Position numbers and translations under genes: made by a program
Part shown: in pieces, positions 10,746 through 22,800 of the stretch
How the letters are laid out: each line of letters starts with the position of its first letter
Numbering within the stretch: position 1 is the stretch's first letter
Assembly (NCBI GenBank): GCA_036874045.1
Contig: CM072344.1
Location: 12,558,501 to 12,622,500, forward strand
Direction: 5' to 3'
DNA: 64,000 bases
Origin: Cymodocea nodosa
Taxonomy: Eukaryota > Streptophyta > Magnoliopsida > Alismatales > Cymodoceaceae
The notes under the pieces: generated by a model
What the model saw: the letters and a program-made list of their open reading frames with translations, nothing else
What the model was told of the DNA's origin: nothing
Databases searched by the model: none

Positions 10746-11279
10746 TCAATCCACCATCAGCAATGGAATCAAATCTCCATAAAATAATTTCTTCTTCACT
10801 ATTTTCAGCTTGGAGATAAACACTGCAGACCAATTTATTTGGATCTTATTTACAACTGCATACGTGGCCCATTTGACAAATTGACTTAATTCTATGTCAT
10901 GGCCCTGTCGTTGATAGACATTCTTAATCAGAATGTTAGCTACCATGTGTGCTTTACCATTTAAATGCTTCAATCTGTTTAATAATGGCACACCAGGATT
11001 GATAGCTAAACAATCCTTAATTTGCTGCTCAGTCCATTCAATTGTAGTTGTATCTTCCAAAATTTTTGTTCCTTCATTCTTTAAGTTAAATATGTTGTGG
11101 AGAAGCTCTAGTGTTATCTGTACATCAGCTTCCTCCACATTTGAAATTAATCCTCCTTCTCTTTCTCTCAAATTTGCATAGAAACAGGGCACTGAATTCT
11201 CATATATTGCATGCCCTCTTTCTTGAGATATAAATTGCAGTAGACCTTGGAATTCAAATAGATCTTTGATTTCTTGCAT
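10746..11279 (-). pseudogene. Accessory ORF of Athila B, plant-transposon-protein type
   Basis: 177-codon open frame (starts MQEIKDLFEFQGLLQFISQE; has LNRLKHLNGKAHMVANILIK and INWSAVFISKLKIVKKKLFYGDLIPLLM). It resembles the so-called putative plant transposon protein domain found as an extra ORF in plant LTR elements (family knowledge; function unknown). It is clearly homologous, block by block, to the accessory ORF of the Copia element at 41,000-41,760: FEFQGLL, CFY(A/S)NL, LN(G/D)..NG(K/Q)A, KLFYGD. It lies after integrase. Treated as part of a broken element. Confidence 0.65.
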
Positions 11280-12080
11280 TCCATCCTAATTTACTGGTCT
11301 ATTGTAAATAATATCGTAACCCCTTATTTCTTGGTATTTGGTATAAGCTTCCTAACTACAAAAATGTACTTCATTCAAAATTGTTGTTTCAGTCGGGTCA
11401 GGAGGGTGACTTTGTTGCTCTAGAGGGGTTTGTACTTGTTCTTCCTCTAGCATAGGCTGCATTTGGGCATTCTCTTCAGATTCCTGAATTTTTGCTTTTG
11501 CTTCTGTCTATGGTGGTGAGCCGGCAGAACTCTCCACTCTGTCTTGAATTCTTTCCATAATTTGTTGAAGAGTTTCTTGCTCTTCAGTGGAATCTGTGAA
11601 ATTATTTTTGTCCAAATGGCTTCTTTCAGCCTCTTCATTTTCTACTTTTTCTTCTTCCTCCTGACTATCAATCTGTTCTGTTACTGTTCTTTTTGATTCT
11701 GTAACAGATTGGGATGGAGTCATGGGCAATTCAGTTTCTACCCTAATTTCTATTTCTTCTTGTACAGGCTGCAAACTAATTTCAGCCTCATTTTTTTCTT
11801 TTGTTTGCTTAATGCAATTTCAGTAGCCACTCTAATTCGTGTCTCCATTATCTGTGATATCTGTATACCACAATCTACTAATATTTTTCTTAATCTAAAA
11901 AGTTCAGATTCTACCTTCTATAACTCTTTTTCTCTCGTTGTATTTCTGATCTTCTACCTCGTGTGCCATTCTTCAAATTCCTTCAGAAACTATGCGGTGT
12001 CCATTGCCTTTTCCCATAATTCAGGCGTCATCTTCCTCATCGTAGAGTTACACAACAGCACGGAATCGCTCTAATTTCTA
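11280..12080 (-). pseudogene. Accessory region of Athila B, acidic low-complexity stretch
   Basis: Minus-strand sequence upstream of the accessory ORF. One open stretch (11,774-11,508) is acidic and repetitive (SQEEEEKVENEEAERSH). No domain is recognised. It corresponds in position, not clearly in sequence, to 41,740-43,420 of the Copia element. Confidence 0.45.
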
Positions 12081-12189
12081 TTGTTCTAGATTCTAAATGA
12101 TTTGCTGGATAATGCCCCTAAAACCCTAGGTTTTAGTTTAAATAAGCCTAAGTTTAGGCGGGTAATCGGGTCATTTCCCGAACCAACTA

Positions 12190-12890
12190 TTACTATTTTA
12201 TCTACGATCTTAGCTACAGTACTTAGTTGAGTTAGAGTTAACTTAACGGAATAAGCTCGTTGACTAACTCAAGACTCAACGGAGTAAGCTCGTTAACTCA
12301 ATGGACTTCACGTACAAGCAAATATAATAATAAAAATATTATAGAGAATAGTTTTTCTATTTTTTTATTGGTTGAACCGATATTATGTTTTGGTCAGACC
12401 TAAATATTTTTTATTTTTTTATTTTTCCTTCGGTTGAATCGATACTATGTTTCGGTAAAACCAACATTTTTTTCTGAAAATTAATATTCATATTTTTTTA
12501 TGTTCCGGTTATACTGATGGATCTAGTCAGTTGAACCGCAACTATTTTTATGTTTTATATATATTTTTAATGTTTTTTTTTATATATAAATAAACATAAA
12601 AACTGATTTCTTACTAAATAAAGCTCGAGTAGTCATCTACTCTGACTTCTATAATTCCAAAGGAGCTTTTTGGCATTTTCAGAATAGGTTTAAGTCTGTC
12701 CATTTACTTTAAATATATTCTAATTTTTAGGATTTTCAATTTCAATAGCTCCATAAGGATAAACATTTTGAACTATGTAAGGTACTGCCCATCTAGATCT
12801 TAATTTTCCTAGATGGTTATAAAGTCTAGCCATATAAAGATATACTTCTTGTCCTATTTCAAAGCTTTTAGGAATAATTTTTTTATCATG
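12190..12890 (-). repeat. Post-integrase spacer with GTTGAGTTA hairpins and GGTTGAACCGA units
   Basis: Between integrase and the accessory ORFs. Contains inverted TAACTCAACG motifs (12,220-12,305) and one unit of the approximately 130-bp repeat carrying GGTTGAACCGAT (12,350-12,500). The same sequence occurs at 24,180-24,700 on the plus strand. Confidence 0.7.
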
Positions 12891-13835
12891 CTAGAATTTA
12901 CTTTTCTCTTTTTCTCTTACAGTTTTCGAATAAGCTTCATTTCTAAATTCTTCTAATTCAATTAGTTGCATTTTCCTATTTTTAGCAGCTTGATTTAAAT
13001 TAGTATTCAGAGTTTTTAATGCCCAATAAGCTTTATGTTCTATTTCAGCAGTTAAATGACAATTTTTTCCATATACTAGCCTAAAAGGTGACATACCTAA
13101 GCTCGTTTTATAAGCAGTTCTATAAGCCCAAAGTGCATCTATCAATCTATTAGCCCAATCTGTTCTAATAGGATTTAATACTTTTTCCAAGATTAATTTA
13201 ATTTGTTTGTTTGCACTTTCTACTTGTCCACTTGTTTGCGGATGATATGATGTTGCAATTTTGTGGTTTACTCCATATTTCTTCATTAAGGCTTCAAAAC
13301 TTCTATTACAGAAATGATTTCCTCTATCATTGATAATAGCTTTAGGTATTCCAAATCTAGCAAATATATTTGTTCTTATAAATTGTATCACTTTGTTATC
13401 ATTAGTTTTTGTAGGAATAGCTTCTATCCATTTTGATACATAATCCACCCCCAACAATATGTAATTAAATTGATTAAACATAGGAAATTGACCCATAAAA
13501 TCTATTCCCCACACATCAAAGATTTCAACCTCAATAATAGGATTAAGAGTCATCATATTCCTCTTTGATATTCTTCCTATTTGTTGATATCTTAAACAAC
13601 TTAAGCAATATTTATAAGCATCTTTGAATAGTGTTGGCCAATAAAACTCACATTGTAGAATTTTTGCAGCAGTTTTCCCTGAACCAAAATGTCCTCCACA
13701 AGCTTGGTCATGACAGAAAGACAATATGCTCGAATATTCAGTTTCTGGAACACACCTCCTTAAAACCAGATTAGGACATTTCTTAAATAAGTAAGGGTCT
13801 TCCCAATAGTAATATTTTACTCTTGAGAAAAACAA
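12891..13835 (-). pseudogene. Athila B integrase
   Basis: Zinc-binding N-terminus ([20 protein letters not shown] ... CLSCLRYQQ), catalytic core ([26 protein letters not shown]-equivalent [14 protein letters not shown]) and the conserved [22 protein letters not shown]. It inserts element cDNA into the genome. Closely matches 22,950-24,107. Part of a broken fossil. Confidence 0.88.
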
Positions 13836-14069
13836 TTTCTTATCCTGTCTATTCCAATCCTTAGGTGTTAAACCAGTAACTAAGTAATTAACTATGTCTG
13901 CATATCAAGGCATTGTGTTGATGGTCATTAATTGTTCATCAGGAAAATTATCCTTAATTTCAATATTTGATTTTTCTATTTGTAATCTTGATAAATGATC
14001 TGCTACTACATTCTCACAACCTTTTTTATCTTTAATTTCTAGATCAAATTTTTGCAATAATAATATTCA

Positions 14070-14990
14070 TCAGATCAATTTAGGTTTAGTTTCTTTTTTC
14101 TTTATTAGCTGTTTTAGAGCTAAATGATCCATGTATACTATTACTTTAGCTCCAATCACATATGATCTAAACTTTTCTAAAGCAAACACAATAGCTAATA
14201 ATTCTTTTTCAGTAGTTGTGTAATTAACTTGAGCATCATTTAAGGTTTTGCTTGCATAATGAATCACTCTAGGAGATTTTTCTATCTTCTGTCCTAACAC
14301 TGCTCCTACAGCAAAATCAGAAGCATCGCACATTAATTCAAATGGATGGTTCCAATTAGGTGCTTGAATTATAGGAGTTGAAATTAAGCTAGTCTTAAGT
14401 CTGAAAAATGATTCCTTGCAATTTTTATCAAAGTTAAATGGAACATCTTTTAATAGATTAGTTAAAGGCCTAGCTATCTTGCTAAAGTCTTTAATAAATC
14501 TTCTATAAAAACCAGCATGTCCTAGAAATGATCTAATATCTTTTACTGATTTAGGTTCTAGTAGATTAGAAATTACTTCTATTTTAGCTTTATCTACTTC
14601 CAACCCTTTTTTAGAAACAACATGCCCTAAGACTATTCCTTGTTTAACCATGAAGTGACATTTTTCCCAATTTAAAACCAAATTTTTTTCCACATAGCGT
14701 TTTAATATTTGGTCTAAATTGCTTAAACACACTTCATATGAGTTGCCATATACAGTAAAATCATCCATAAATATTTCTAAAAAATCTTCAGTCATTCCAA
14801 TAAATATGCCCTGCACACACCTTTGAAAGGTAACTAGCGCATTGCATAATCCGAATGGCATTCTTTTAAAAGCATAAGTTCCATTAGGATAGGTGAAAGT
14901 TGTTTTCTCTTGATCCTCTAATGCTACTGGAATTTGATTATACCCTAAATGCTTGTCTAGGAAACAAAAATATTATTGCCCTGTTAATCT
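14070..14990 (-). pseudogene. Athila B reverse transcriptase (C part) and RNase H
   Basis: MPFGLCNALVTFQRC, the catalytic IFMDDFTVYG, then HAGFYRRFIKDFSKIARPL and the RNase H start (FELMCDASDFAVGAVLGQ, THYTTTEKELLA-type motif VNYTTTEKELLAIVFALEKF). Typical Ty3/Gypsy RT order. Part of a broken fossil. Confidence 0.88.
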
Positions 14991-16090
14991 TTCCAACATT
15001 TGATCTATAAAAGGTAAGGGAAAATGATCTTTCCTAGTCATAGCATTCAGCTTTCTATAGTCTATACATACTCTCCAACCTGATTGAATTCTAGTAGGTA
15101 TCAAGTCTTGACTTTCATTCCTAATAACTGTTAATGTTGATTTCTTGGGAACTACATGGATTGGACTAACCCACGAGCTATCAGAAATCGGATAAATTAT
15201 ATCATTATCTAACCATTTAATTATTTCCTTCCTGACTACTTCTTTAAGGTTTGGATTTAATCTCCTCTCAGGAATTCTAACAGGTTTAGCATTCTCTTTT
15301 AAATATATGTGGTGACAGCATAAAGTTGAACTTAACCCTTTTATATCAGTCATAGTCCATCATATTGCTTCTTTATAACTTTTTACTACATCTTTTAATT
15401 TAGCTATTTGATCCTCTTTTAAATCTGAAGCAATAATGATTGGACAGGTCCGTTTGTCTTCCAGAAATATATAGGTTAATTCAGGAGGTAAATGTTTTAA
15501 TTCTAAATGCTGCCCATTAGAAGCTAGAGCTCTTAATTGAACATCATCATTTTTTAAATTAATTTCTTCTTGATCTCCTTCTATATTTATGCTTTCACTT
15601 TCTTCTAAAGTTTCAGAATTGATTTGCCTATTTAATTCTTCTTGAATCACATCATCTAACATATCTCCTTCATCCTCTAAAAAGTCTATGGTATGTAAGG
15701 ACATTTCTAACTCCTCAAACCTTTCTGGTTTGAAAATATATAATTGAGTATCCTCATTACCATATGCTAACTTCATTACTCCAGTTTTACAATTTATAAC
15801 AGCCCCTGATGTTGCTAAAAATGGCCTTCCCAAAATTAAAGATGTATCACTATTTTTATGCTTAATTTGTTGGGAATCCAAAATTACAATATCAATAGGA
15901 TATATAAAATTCTTGATTTTAATTAAGACATCCTCTATTTTTCCTCTAGGGTATCTTATACTTCTATCAGCTAATTGAATAACCGTACTAGTAGGAGTTA
16001 AGCCTTCTAATCCTAAGGATGCAAATATATCACTTGGCATAACATTTATACCTGCACCTAAGTCTATTAAGGTTCTTTCTAGAATGGTAT
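14973..16090 (-). pseudogene. Athila B protease and RT N-terminal part
   Basis: 16,040-15,360: protease with DLGAGINVMP-type active site near its start, LADRSIRYPRGKIEDVLIK, SLILGRPFLATSGAVINC, then an acidic linker (EDEGDMLDDVIQEELNRQ). 15,353-14,973: RT N-terminus (LNPNLKEVVRKEIIKWLDND, SWVSPIHVVPKK, WRVCIDYRKLNAMTRKDHFP). The sequence identifies the Athila lineage. Confidence 0.85.
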
Positions 16091-16289
16091 TTCCTATGGT
16101 GCATGATATAACAGGGATTCCAAGATCAGATAACTTTTTAAGAATTTGTCACAGAAATAGGGAACTACTTTGCTCAACTAAAAAGACATTTCTAAGAACT
16201 TTTGGCTCTCTTTTCTTAGTACACCAATCCTTCAGAAATTTAGCACAAGGTGGCATATTCTGCAATAGATCTAACAAAGGAATGTTAAC

Positions 16290-17045
16290 TTATACTTTTT
16301 CCAAAATTTCTCTGATTTTTTCTTGTTTTTCAGGAATTGTTTGTTGTAATCTTTCAAGATAGGGTGCTAAAGATTTTGATTTCAAAGACTCTTTTTCTTT
16401 TAGTTGATTTGTTTGATCATTTTTAGCTTCAATTGCAGATTCAGATTGTTCTTTAGTGATTTCTAGATTTTCAACTATTACATTTTCATTATCATTTTGA
16501 TTTTTACTCTTGTCCACCTTCATATCATTTTCATTTTGAGTTCTTGGTGGTATATCAGTTCCAGATCTTAATGTTACACATACATCTTCCAGATTTTCGT
16601 TACTTTCATGATGTTTTTATATATCATTTTCGTGATTATGATCTTCAATTGTTTTTAGTTTTAAAGTGCATTCTTTAAATTCTCTTACATTAGTATTTTC
16701 TGTTTGTTTTATATTTTGCAAGTTGTGTAGGTTTATAACATTATAATTTTCATTGTCCTATTGCAAAACTTGTATTTTCATTGCATTTTTGTCTAGTGCT
16801 TTTAATTTTGTTTCCAGATCATCTAATTTCATTGCATTCAATTTTTGATCAATTTTCTTTATAGCTTTTTCAGTTTCATAAATTATATCCTGTTTAGGTT
16901 CTGAATATGCCTCCTTATAGTTTAACTGGTTGACTTCTTGTTGTTGACACAGAAAGTACTCTAGTTTGTCTAGATTTTGCTCTATACTATGCTCCAGTCT
17001 ATCATAGCTATCCCAAACTTTAGTGTCTCTCATCATATTACACAT
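16290..17045 (-). pseudogene. Athila B gag C-terminal region
   Basis: Coiled-coil-like, charged gag tail: MCNMMRDTKVWDSYDRLEHS at 17,045, KAIKKIDQKLNAMKLDDLET, and KSKSLAPYLERLQQTIPEK near 16,370. Matches 19,690-20,440 on the plus strand. Confidence 0.75.
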
Positions 17046-17085
17046 TCTATACTGACCATCAGTTGGGTAAACTATAGGATTTTCA

Positions 17086-18208
17086 TTGTCCTATTGGAAC
17101 CAAAAAGGATCCCTTTCTGCATTACATATCATTAATGGTAATACACTCGTATTTGGAATTTATAATATATTGCATGTTTACAAATTAAGAAGGAACAAGA
17201 ACTGCATTAAAACAGAATTAATAGCAAGAAGAACTATGCCTAAAAAGTTTGCTTGGACTGATACATTTATTCCATTTGTTTCTACTTTTCAATCATGTTC
17301 TTAAGTTGTGATTTTGTGTGTTTAACGTTGTGTATTCTGCAATTATTTTTAGAAAAAAAAAAGGAATTTTGAAGTTTTCATGTTCATTTTATATAAAAAA
17401 AAAACAAAATATCAATCCAGTTTGTTGGTATCTGTTTTGGGAAACCAACTGGCTTGCTTGTGAGCCACCAAAGGCATAGGAGCCTGGGTTCCACACAAGA
17501 CACTGATTTATTAATATCTGTTAAATGTTATTTTGTTTTATATTCTGTGTTTATCTGGGAATGAAAAGTTCTTCAGAATCAAAAATCGAAATATGCAGAA
17601 GGAGATACAAATGGAACAAGGTATGTAACCAATTACTTATCTTGAATTTTAAATCAAACAAAACTTTATTCATGCCTGCTACACTTACTATACTTATTGT
17701 CAAATCTTTTACATTGAGGACAATGCAAAATGTAGGTATGGGGGAAGGTAATTAAAGTAACAACCATGTAAGTTTGTTAATTAAAGGAATTAAAATGGTA
17801 CTGCAAGGTTTTGAGGAAATTGAAAATTTTTATGAACTTGCTGTAACTATTCGATAATTGAGATTGTAAAATTTTTATAAACTGCTTGAATGTTATATTT
17901 AGAAGGCTATAGAAGATGCTATAGAATTTATTATTTATGCAAATCTAGATATAGTATCTTATGTTTTTTCTGAATTTCATGAGTTTAACAGTTTCACGAT
18001 TTTAAAATAAAATCAGAATACTTAATGCTTAATCAGAAAATTATCTGAAGTCCTGAAAGAGCGGACATGTGAATTCTAGATTAAATGAAAGACATATGAT
18101 TAAAGATACATCTAATTTGACTGATTGAACTTGTAGAATGATTTATGTGTAAATCTTATTAAACTATAGAAAAAGTATGAGCTTATTGTTATGGATTCAT
18201 ATTTTCAG
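17086..18208 (+). pseudogene. F-box gene 3' end plus downstream sequence, copy 3
   Basis: 17,086-17,304 encodes the last about 70 codons of the F-box/FBA protein (NQKGSLSALHIINGNTLVFG ... FIPFVSTFQSCS), nearly identical to 26,595-26,809. The following 900 bp match 26,810-27,720, including the GTATGGGGGAAGGTA purine tract at 17,735. It abuts the minus-strand gag of element B at 17,085. Confidence 0.75.
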
Positions 18209-19346
18209 AAACATAAAAGAAAAGAAGAAAAAAAGAAGAAAGGGTGATCGATGGATGGACAGTGTGTGTAGAGGAGGATCAGCGTCGTAATTCTCTGAAG
18301 TACCACACCAACCATCATCACCACCATAATCACTGACCATCGGAGGTCTGTGAGGATACTTACCTGATGTCGAGTCGATTCCGAGCCAAACACAGTGCCT
18401 AACAACCACTGTGAGGAGTGATCGTGTCGCGGGTAGGGAAGACATTTTCACCAAGCGCTGACTCATATTTCAAGAGATCGTAAAGCTTTTAGCCTTGGCT
18501 TCGAGTTGATGCCTATATGCTGAAGAGGAGATCATCTTGCAATTCTGGACTTGCGATTCTATAGGGAGAGGAGACAGAATTGTAAGTGGTTTAATTTTAA
18601 GTAGTGTAATCGCGTTGCAAGTAGTGTCGGAAGTATTTACTGTCAAGTGAGATTACTTTACATTTCACCTTTCGCCCATTTCCATTCACATCAAAACAAA
18701 AATACCAAAAACAATTTATCTTTGTTTGTATGTTGTATTGTTTGTGTTGTATCGTGATTAATGTTGTCTTTATCAGTTTTATGATTGTTTTATGTTAATT
18801 TTAATTTTACAGTTTACTGAAATTGGTTTGTACAAAAAAACTTAAAGATTTTAATGGTTACTGTTTGAATCATCTGAATGTTAGTATTGCTTAATAATAA
18901 ATCCAATTTTAACTAGCATTAAAAAGCTTAATTGATGTTATTTACAATCTGTGGAATCGCCCAATAGTTGGTCGAATTCATTTGTAAATAGCAGTATTAT
19001 AAAGAAGAGACAGACTCGTGGAGTTAACTTAAGTCCACGAGGATAGTCCGTTGAGTTAACTATAACTCAACGGAGTGCTTATTGAATATAAATTTGAATT
19101 GTTCACAATCAAACATTTCTTAAATTCGTCAGCAATTCCCTGTGGGATCGACCTGTACTTGCACACTGATACAATAGACATTATACACTTGCAGTTAAAG
19201 TACAAATTGGAATTAATATCTAAATTGTATTAAAGTTTGTTTGTTTACTTCTAAAAGAAAGAATAGTCATAAAGATAAATTAACTAAGTAAAAATAGAAG
19301 TAACAAATCAAAGTTTTTCTAGTGTAGTGTTGGGAAAACCCAAACA
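18209..19346 (+). repeat. Athila-type LTR-derived segment preceding element A
   Basis: Matches 29,427-30,629 and 47,493-48,690. Starts near the ATAAAAGAAAAGAAG promoter-like tract and ends GTTGGGAAAACCCAAACA, directly followed by the element leader. Confidence 0.82.
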
Positions 19347-19500
19347 AGTTTTATGGCCCGTTGCCGGGGAATTGAATTGAACTGAATTGAATTGAATTGA
19401 GTCGAAGTGAATTGAATTGAATTGAATAGATATAAGTAACTGTTAGAGCTGTTTCGTTTTAATAGCTAGAGTTGTGTGTTTTCTTTTGTAATTAAGAATA
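19347..19500 (+). other. Leader of Athila element A
   Basis: TTTTATGGCCCGTTGCCGGGG right after the LTR resembles the TGGCGCCGTTGCCGGGGA leader of plant Athila/Tat elements. It is followed by a (GAATT)n-like microsatellite at 19,370-19,430. Confidence 0.65.
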
Positions 19501-19526
19501 TGGCATATGCTTATGCTTAAAGATTT

Positions 19527-20560
19527 TTGAAACCTTTAATTAGTATATGTGAATTCTGTAATTCTGAAGGACATGACATTTCCGATTGTTTGAAATTGAG
19601 ACATTTACAGATTGTTAGATCCCATGAACAACAAATGAATTATCCTCAATATAATAGAGCCGAGTACGAGAATCCTATAGTTTACCCAACTGATGGTCAG
19701 TATAGAATGTGTAATATGATGATAGACATTGAAGTTTAGGATAGCTATGACAAACTGGAGCATAGTATAGAGTAAAATCTGGACAAATCGGAATACTTTG
19801 TGTGTCAACAACAAGAAGTAAACCAGTTAAACTATAAGGAGGGATATTCAGAACCTAAACATGATATAATTTAGGAAACTGAAAAAGCCATAAAGAAAAT
19901 TGATCAAAAATTGAATGCAATGAAATTAGATGATCTGGAAACAAAATTAAAAGCATTAGACAAAAATGCAATGAAAATACAAGTTTTGCAACAAGACAAT
20001 GAAAATTATAATGTTATAAACCTGCATAACTTGTAAAATATAAAACAAACAGTAAACACTAATGTAAGAGAATTTAAAGAATGCATTTTAAAACTAAAAA
20101 CAATTGAAGATCATAATCACGAAAATGATATACAAAAACATCATGAAATTAACAAAAATCTGGAAGATGTATGTGTAACATTAAGATCTGGAACTGATAT
20201 ACCACCAAGAACTCAAAATGAAAATGATATGAAGGTGGACAAGAATAAAAATCAAAATGATAATGAAAATGTAATAGCTGAAAATCTAGAAATCACTGAA
20301 GAACAATTTGAATCTGCAATTGAAGCTAAAAATGATCAAACAAATCAACTGAAAGAAAAAGAGTCTTTGAAATCAAAATCTTTAGCACCCTATCCTGAAA
20401 GATTACAACAAATAATTCCTGAAAAACAAGAAAAAATTAGAGAAATTTTTGAAAAATTACAAGTTAACATTCCTTTGTTAGATCTATTGCAGAATATGCC
20501 ACCTTGTGCTAAATTTCTGAAGGATTGGTATACTAAGAAAAGAGAGCGAAAAGTTCTTAG
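19527..20560 (+). pseudogene. Athila A gag, zinc-knuckle and C-terminal region
   Basis: CCHC zinc knuckle near 19,551 (CEFCNSEGHDISDC), followed by YPTDGQYRMCNMM, a lysine-rich coiled-coil-like stretch and the KSLAPYPERLQQ block that precedes protease in Athila polyproteins. Confidence 0.78.
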
Positions 20561-21047
20561 AAAGGTCTTTTTAGCTGAGCAAAGTAGTTCCCTATTTCTG
20601 CCACAAATTCCTAAAAAGTTATCTGATCCTGGAATCCCTGTTATATCATGCACCATAGGAAATACCATTCTAGAAAGAACCTTAATAGACTTAGGTGCAG
20701 GTATAAATGTTATGCCAAGTGATATATTTGCATCCTTAGGATTAGAAGGCTTAACTCCTATTAGTACAGTTATTCAATTAGTTGATAGAAGTATAAGATA
20801 CCCTAGAGGAAAAATAGAGGATGTCTTAATTAAAATCAAGAATTTTATATATCCTATTGATATTGTAATTTTGGATTTCCAACAAATTAAGCATAAAAAT
20901 AGTGATACATCTTTAATTTTGGGAAGGCCATTTTTAGCAACATCAGGGGCTATTATAAATTGTAAAACTGGAGTAATGAAGTTAGCATATGGTAATGAGG
21001 ATACTCAATTATATATTTTCAAACCAGAAAGGTTTGAGGAGTTATAA
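20561..21047 (+). pseudogene. Athila A aspartic protease
   Basis: LIDLGAGINVMPSDIFASLG, RSIRYPRGKIEDVLIK and SLILGRPFLATSGAIINC are the diagnostic Athila protease blocks. It cuts the element polyprotein. Part of the long open stretch 20,229-21,047. Confidence 0.82.
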
Positions 21048-22800
21048 ATGTCCTTACATACCATAGACTTTTTAGAGGATGAAGGAGATATGTTAGATGA
21101 TGTGATTCAAGAAGAATTAAATAGGCAAATCAATTTTGAAATTTTAGAAGAAAGTGAAAGCATAAATATAGAAGGAGATCAGGAAGAAATTAATTTAAAA
21201 AATGATGATGTTCAATTAGGAGCTCTAGTTTCTGATGGGCAGCATATAGAATTAAAACCTTTACCTCTTGAATTAACCTATATATTTCTGGAAGATAAAC
21301 GGATCTGTCTAATCATTATTGCTTCAGATTTAAAAGAGGATCAAATAGCTAAATTAAAAGATGTAGTAAAAAGTTATAAAGAAGCAATAGGATGGACTAT
21401 GACTGATATAAAAGGGTTACGTTCAACTTTATGCTGTCACCACATATATTTAGAAGAGAATGCTAAACCTGTTAGAATTCCTGAGAGGAGTTTAAATCCA
21501 AACCTTAAAGAAGTAGTCAGGAAGGAAATAGTTAAATGGTTAGATAATGATATAATTTATCCGATTTCTGATAGGTTGTGGGTTAGTCCAATCCATGTAG
21601 TTCCCAAGAAATCAGCATTAACAGTTATTAGGTATGAAAGTCAAGACTTGATACCTACTAGAATTCAATTAGGTTGGAGAGTATGTATAGACTATAGAAA
21701 GCTGAATACTGTGACTAGGAAATATCATTTTCCCTTACCTTTTATAGATCAAATGCTGGAAAGATTAATAGGGTAAGAATATTTTTGTTTCCTAGACGGG
21801 TATTCAGGGTATAATCAAATTCCAATAGCATTAGAGGATCAAGAGAAAGAAATTTTCACCTGTCTTAATGGAACTTATGCTTTTAAAAGAATGCCATTCA
21901 GATTATGCAATGCGCCAGCTACCTTTCAAAGGTGTGTGCAGGGCATATTTACTGGAATGACTGAAGAATTTTTAGAAATATTTATGGATGATTTTACTGT
22001 ATATGGTAACTCATATGAAGTGTGTTTAAGTAATTTAGACCAAATATTAAAACGCTGTGGAAAAAAATCTGGTTTTAAATTGGGAAAAATGTCACTTCAT
22101 GGTTCAACAAGGAATAGTCTTAGGGTATGTTGTTTCTAAAAAAGGGTTGGAAGTAGATAAAGCTAAAATAGAAGTAATTTCTAATCTACCAGAACCTAAA
22201 TCAGTAAAAGATATTAGATCATTTCTAGGACATGCTGGTTTTTATAGAAGTTTTATTAAAGACTTTAGCAAGATAGCTAGACCTTTAACTAATCTATTAA
22301 AAGATGTTCCATTTAACTTTGATAAAAATTGCAAGGAAGCATTTTTCAGACTTAAGACTAGCTTAATTTCAACTCCTATAATTCAAGCACCTAATTGGAA
22401 CCATCCATTTGAATTAATGTGCGATACTTCTGATTTTGCTGTAGGAGTAGTGTTAGGACAGAAGATAGAAAAATCTCCTAGAGTGATTCATTATGCAAGC
22501 AAAACCTTAAATGATGCTCAAGTTAATTACACAACTACTCAAAAAGAATTATTAGTTATTGTGTTTGCTTTAGAAAAGTTTAGATCATATTTGATTGGAG
22601 CTAAAGTAATAGTATACACGGATCATTCAGTTCTAAAACATCTAATAAAGAAAAAGAAACTAAACCTAGATTGATCCGATGGATATTATTATTGCAAGAA
22701 TTTGATCTAGAAATTAAAGATAAAAAAGGTTGTGAGAATGTAGTAGCAGATCATTTATCAAGATTACAAATAGAAAAATCAAATATTGAAATTAAGGATA
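21048..22800 (+). pseudogene. Athila A reverse transcriptase and RNase H
   Basis: Acidic linker, then RT blocks NPNLKEVVRKEIVKWLDND, WVSPIHVVPKK, WRVCIDYRKLNTVTRK, MPFRLCNAPATFQRC and the catalytic IFMDDFTVYG near 21,985. RNase H starts with FELMCDTSDFAVGVVLGQK near 22,410 and VNYTTTQKELLVIVFALEKF. Fossil; not a single frame. Confidence 0.87.

Larger units (their letters stand above)
9164..17085 (-). mobile_element. Athila-like Ty3/Gypsy fossil B (minus strand), rearranged
   Basis: Read on the minus strand from 17,085: gag C-terminal part (17,045-16,290), protease (about 16,090-15,800), RT and RNase H (15,353-14,070), integrase (13,835-12,891), a spacer full of GTTGAGTTA motifs (12,600-12,190) and accessory ORFs (12,080-10,746). 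Then come a leader-like segment (10,570-9,632), a GT-AG intron-like 101 bp and a gag N-terminal-like segment (9,530-9,164). The Athila lineage is indicated by protease DLGA(S)xNxMP with ILGRPFLAT and by an RT reading WRVCIDYRKLNAMTRKDHFP. The gag N-terminal part on the far side of the accessory region shows rearrangement. No LTR of its own was found at either edge. Broken, with many breaks. Confidence 0.8.
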
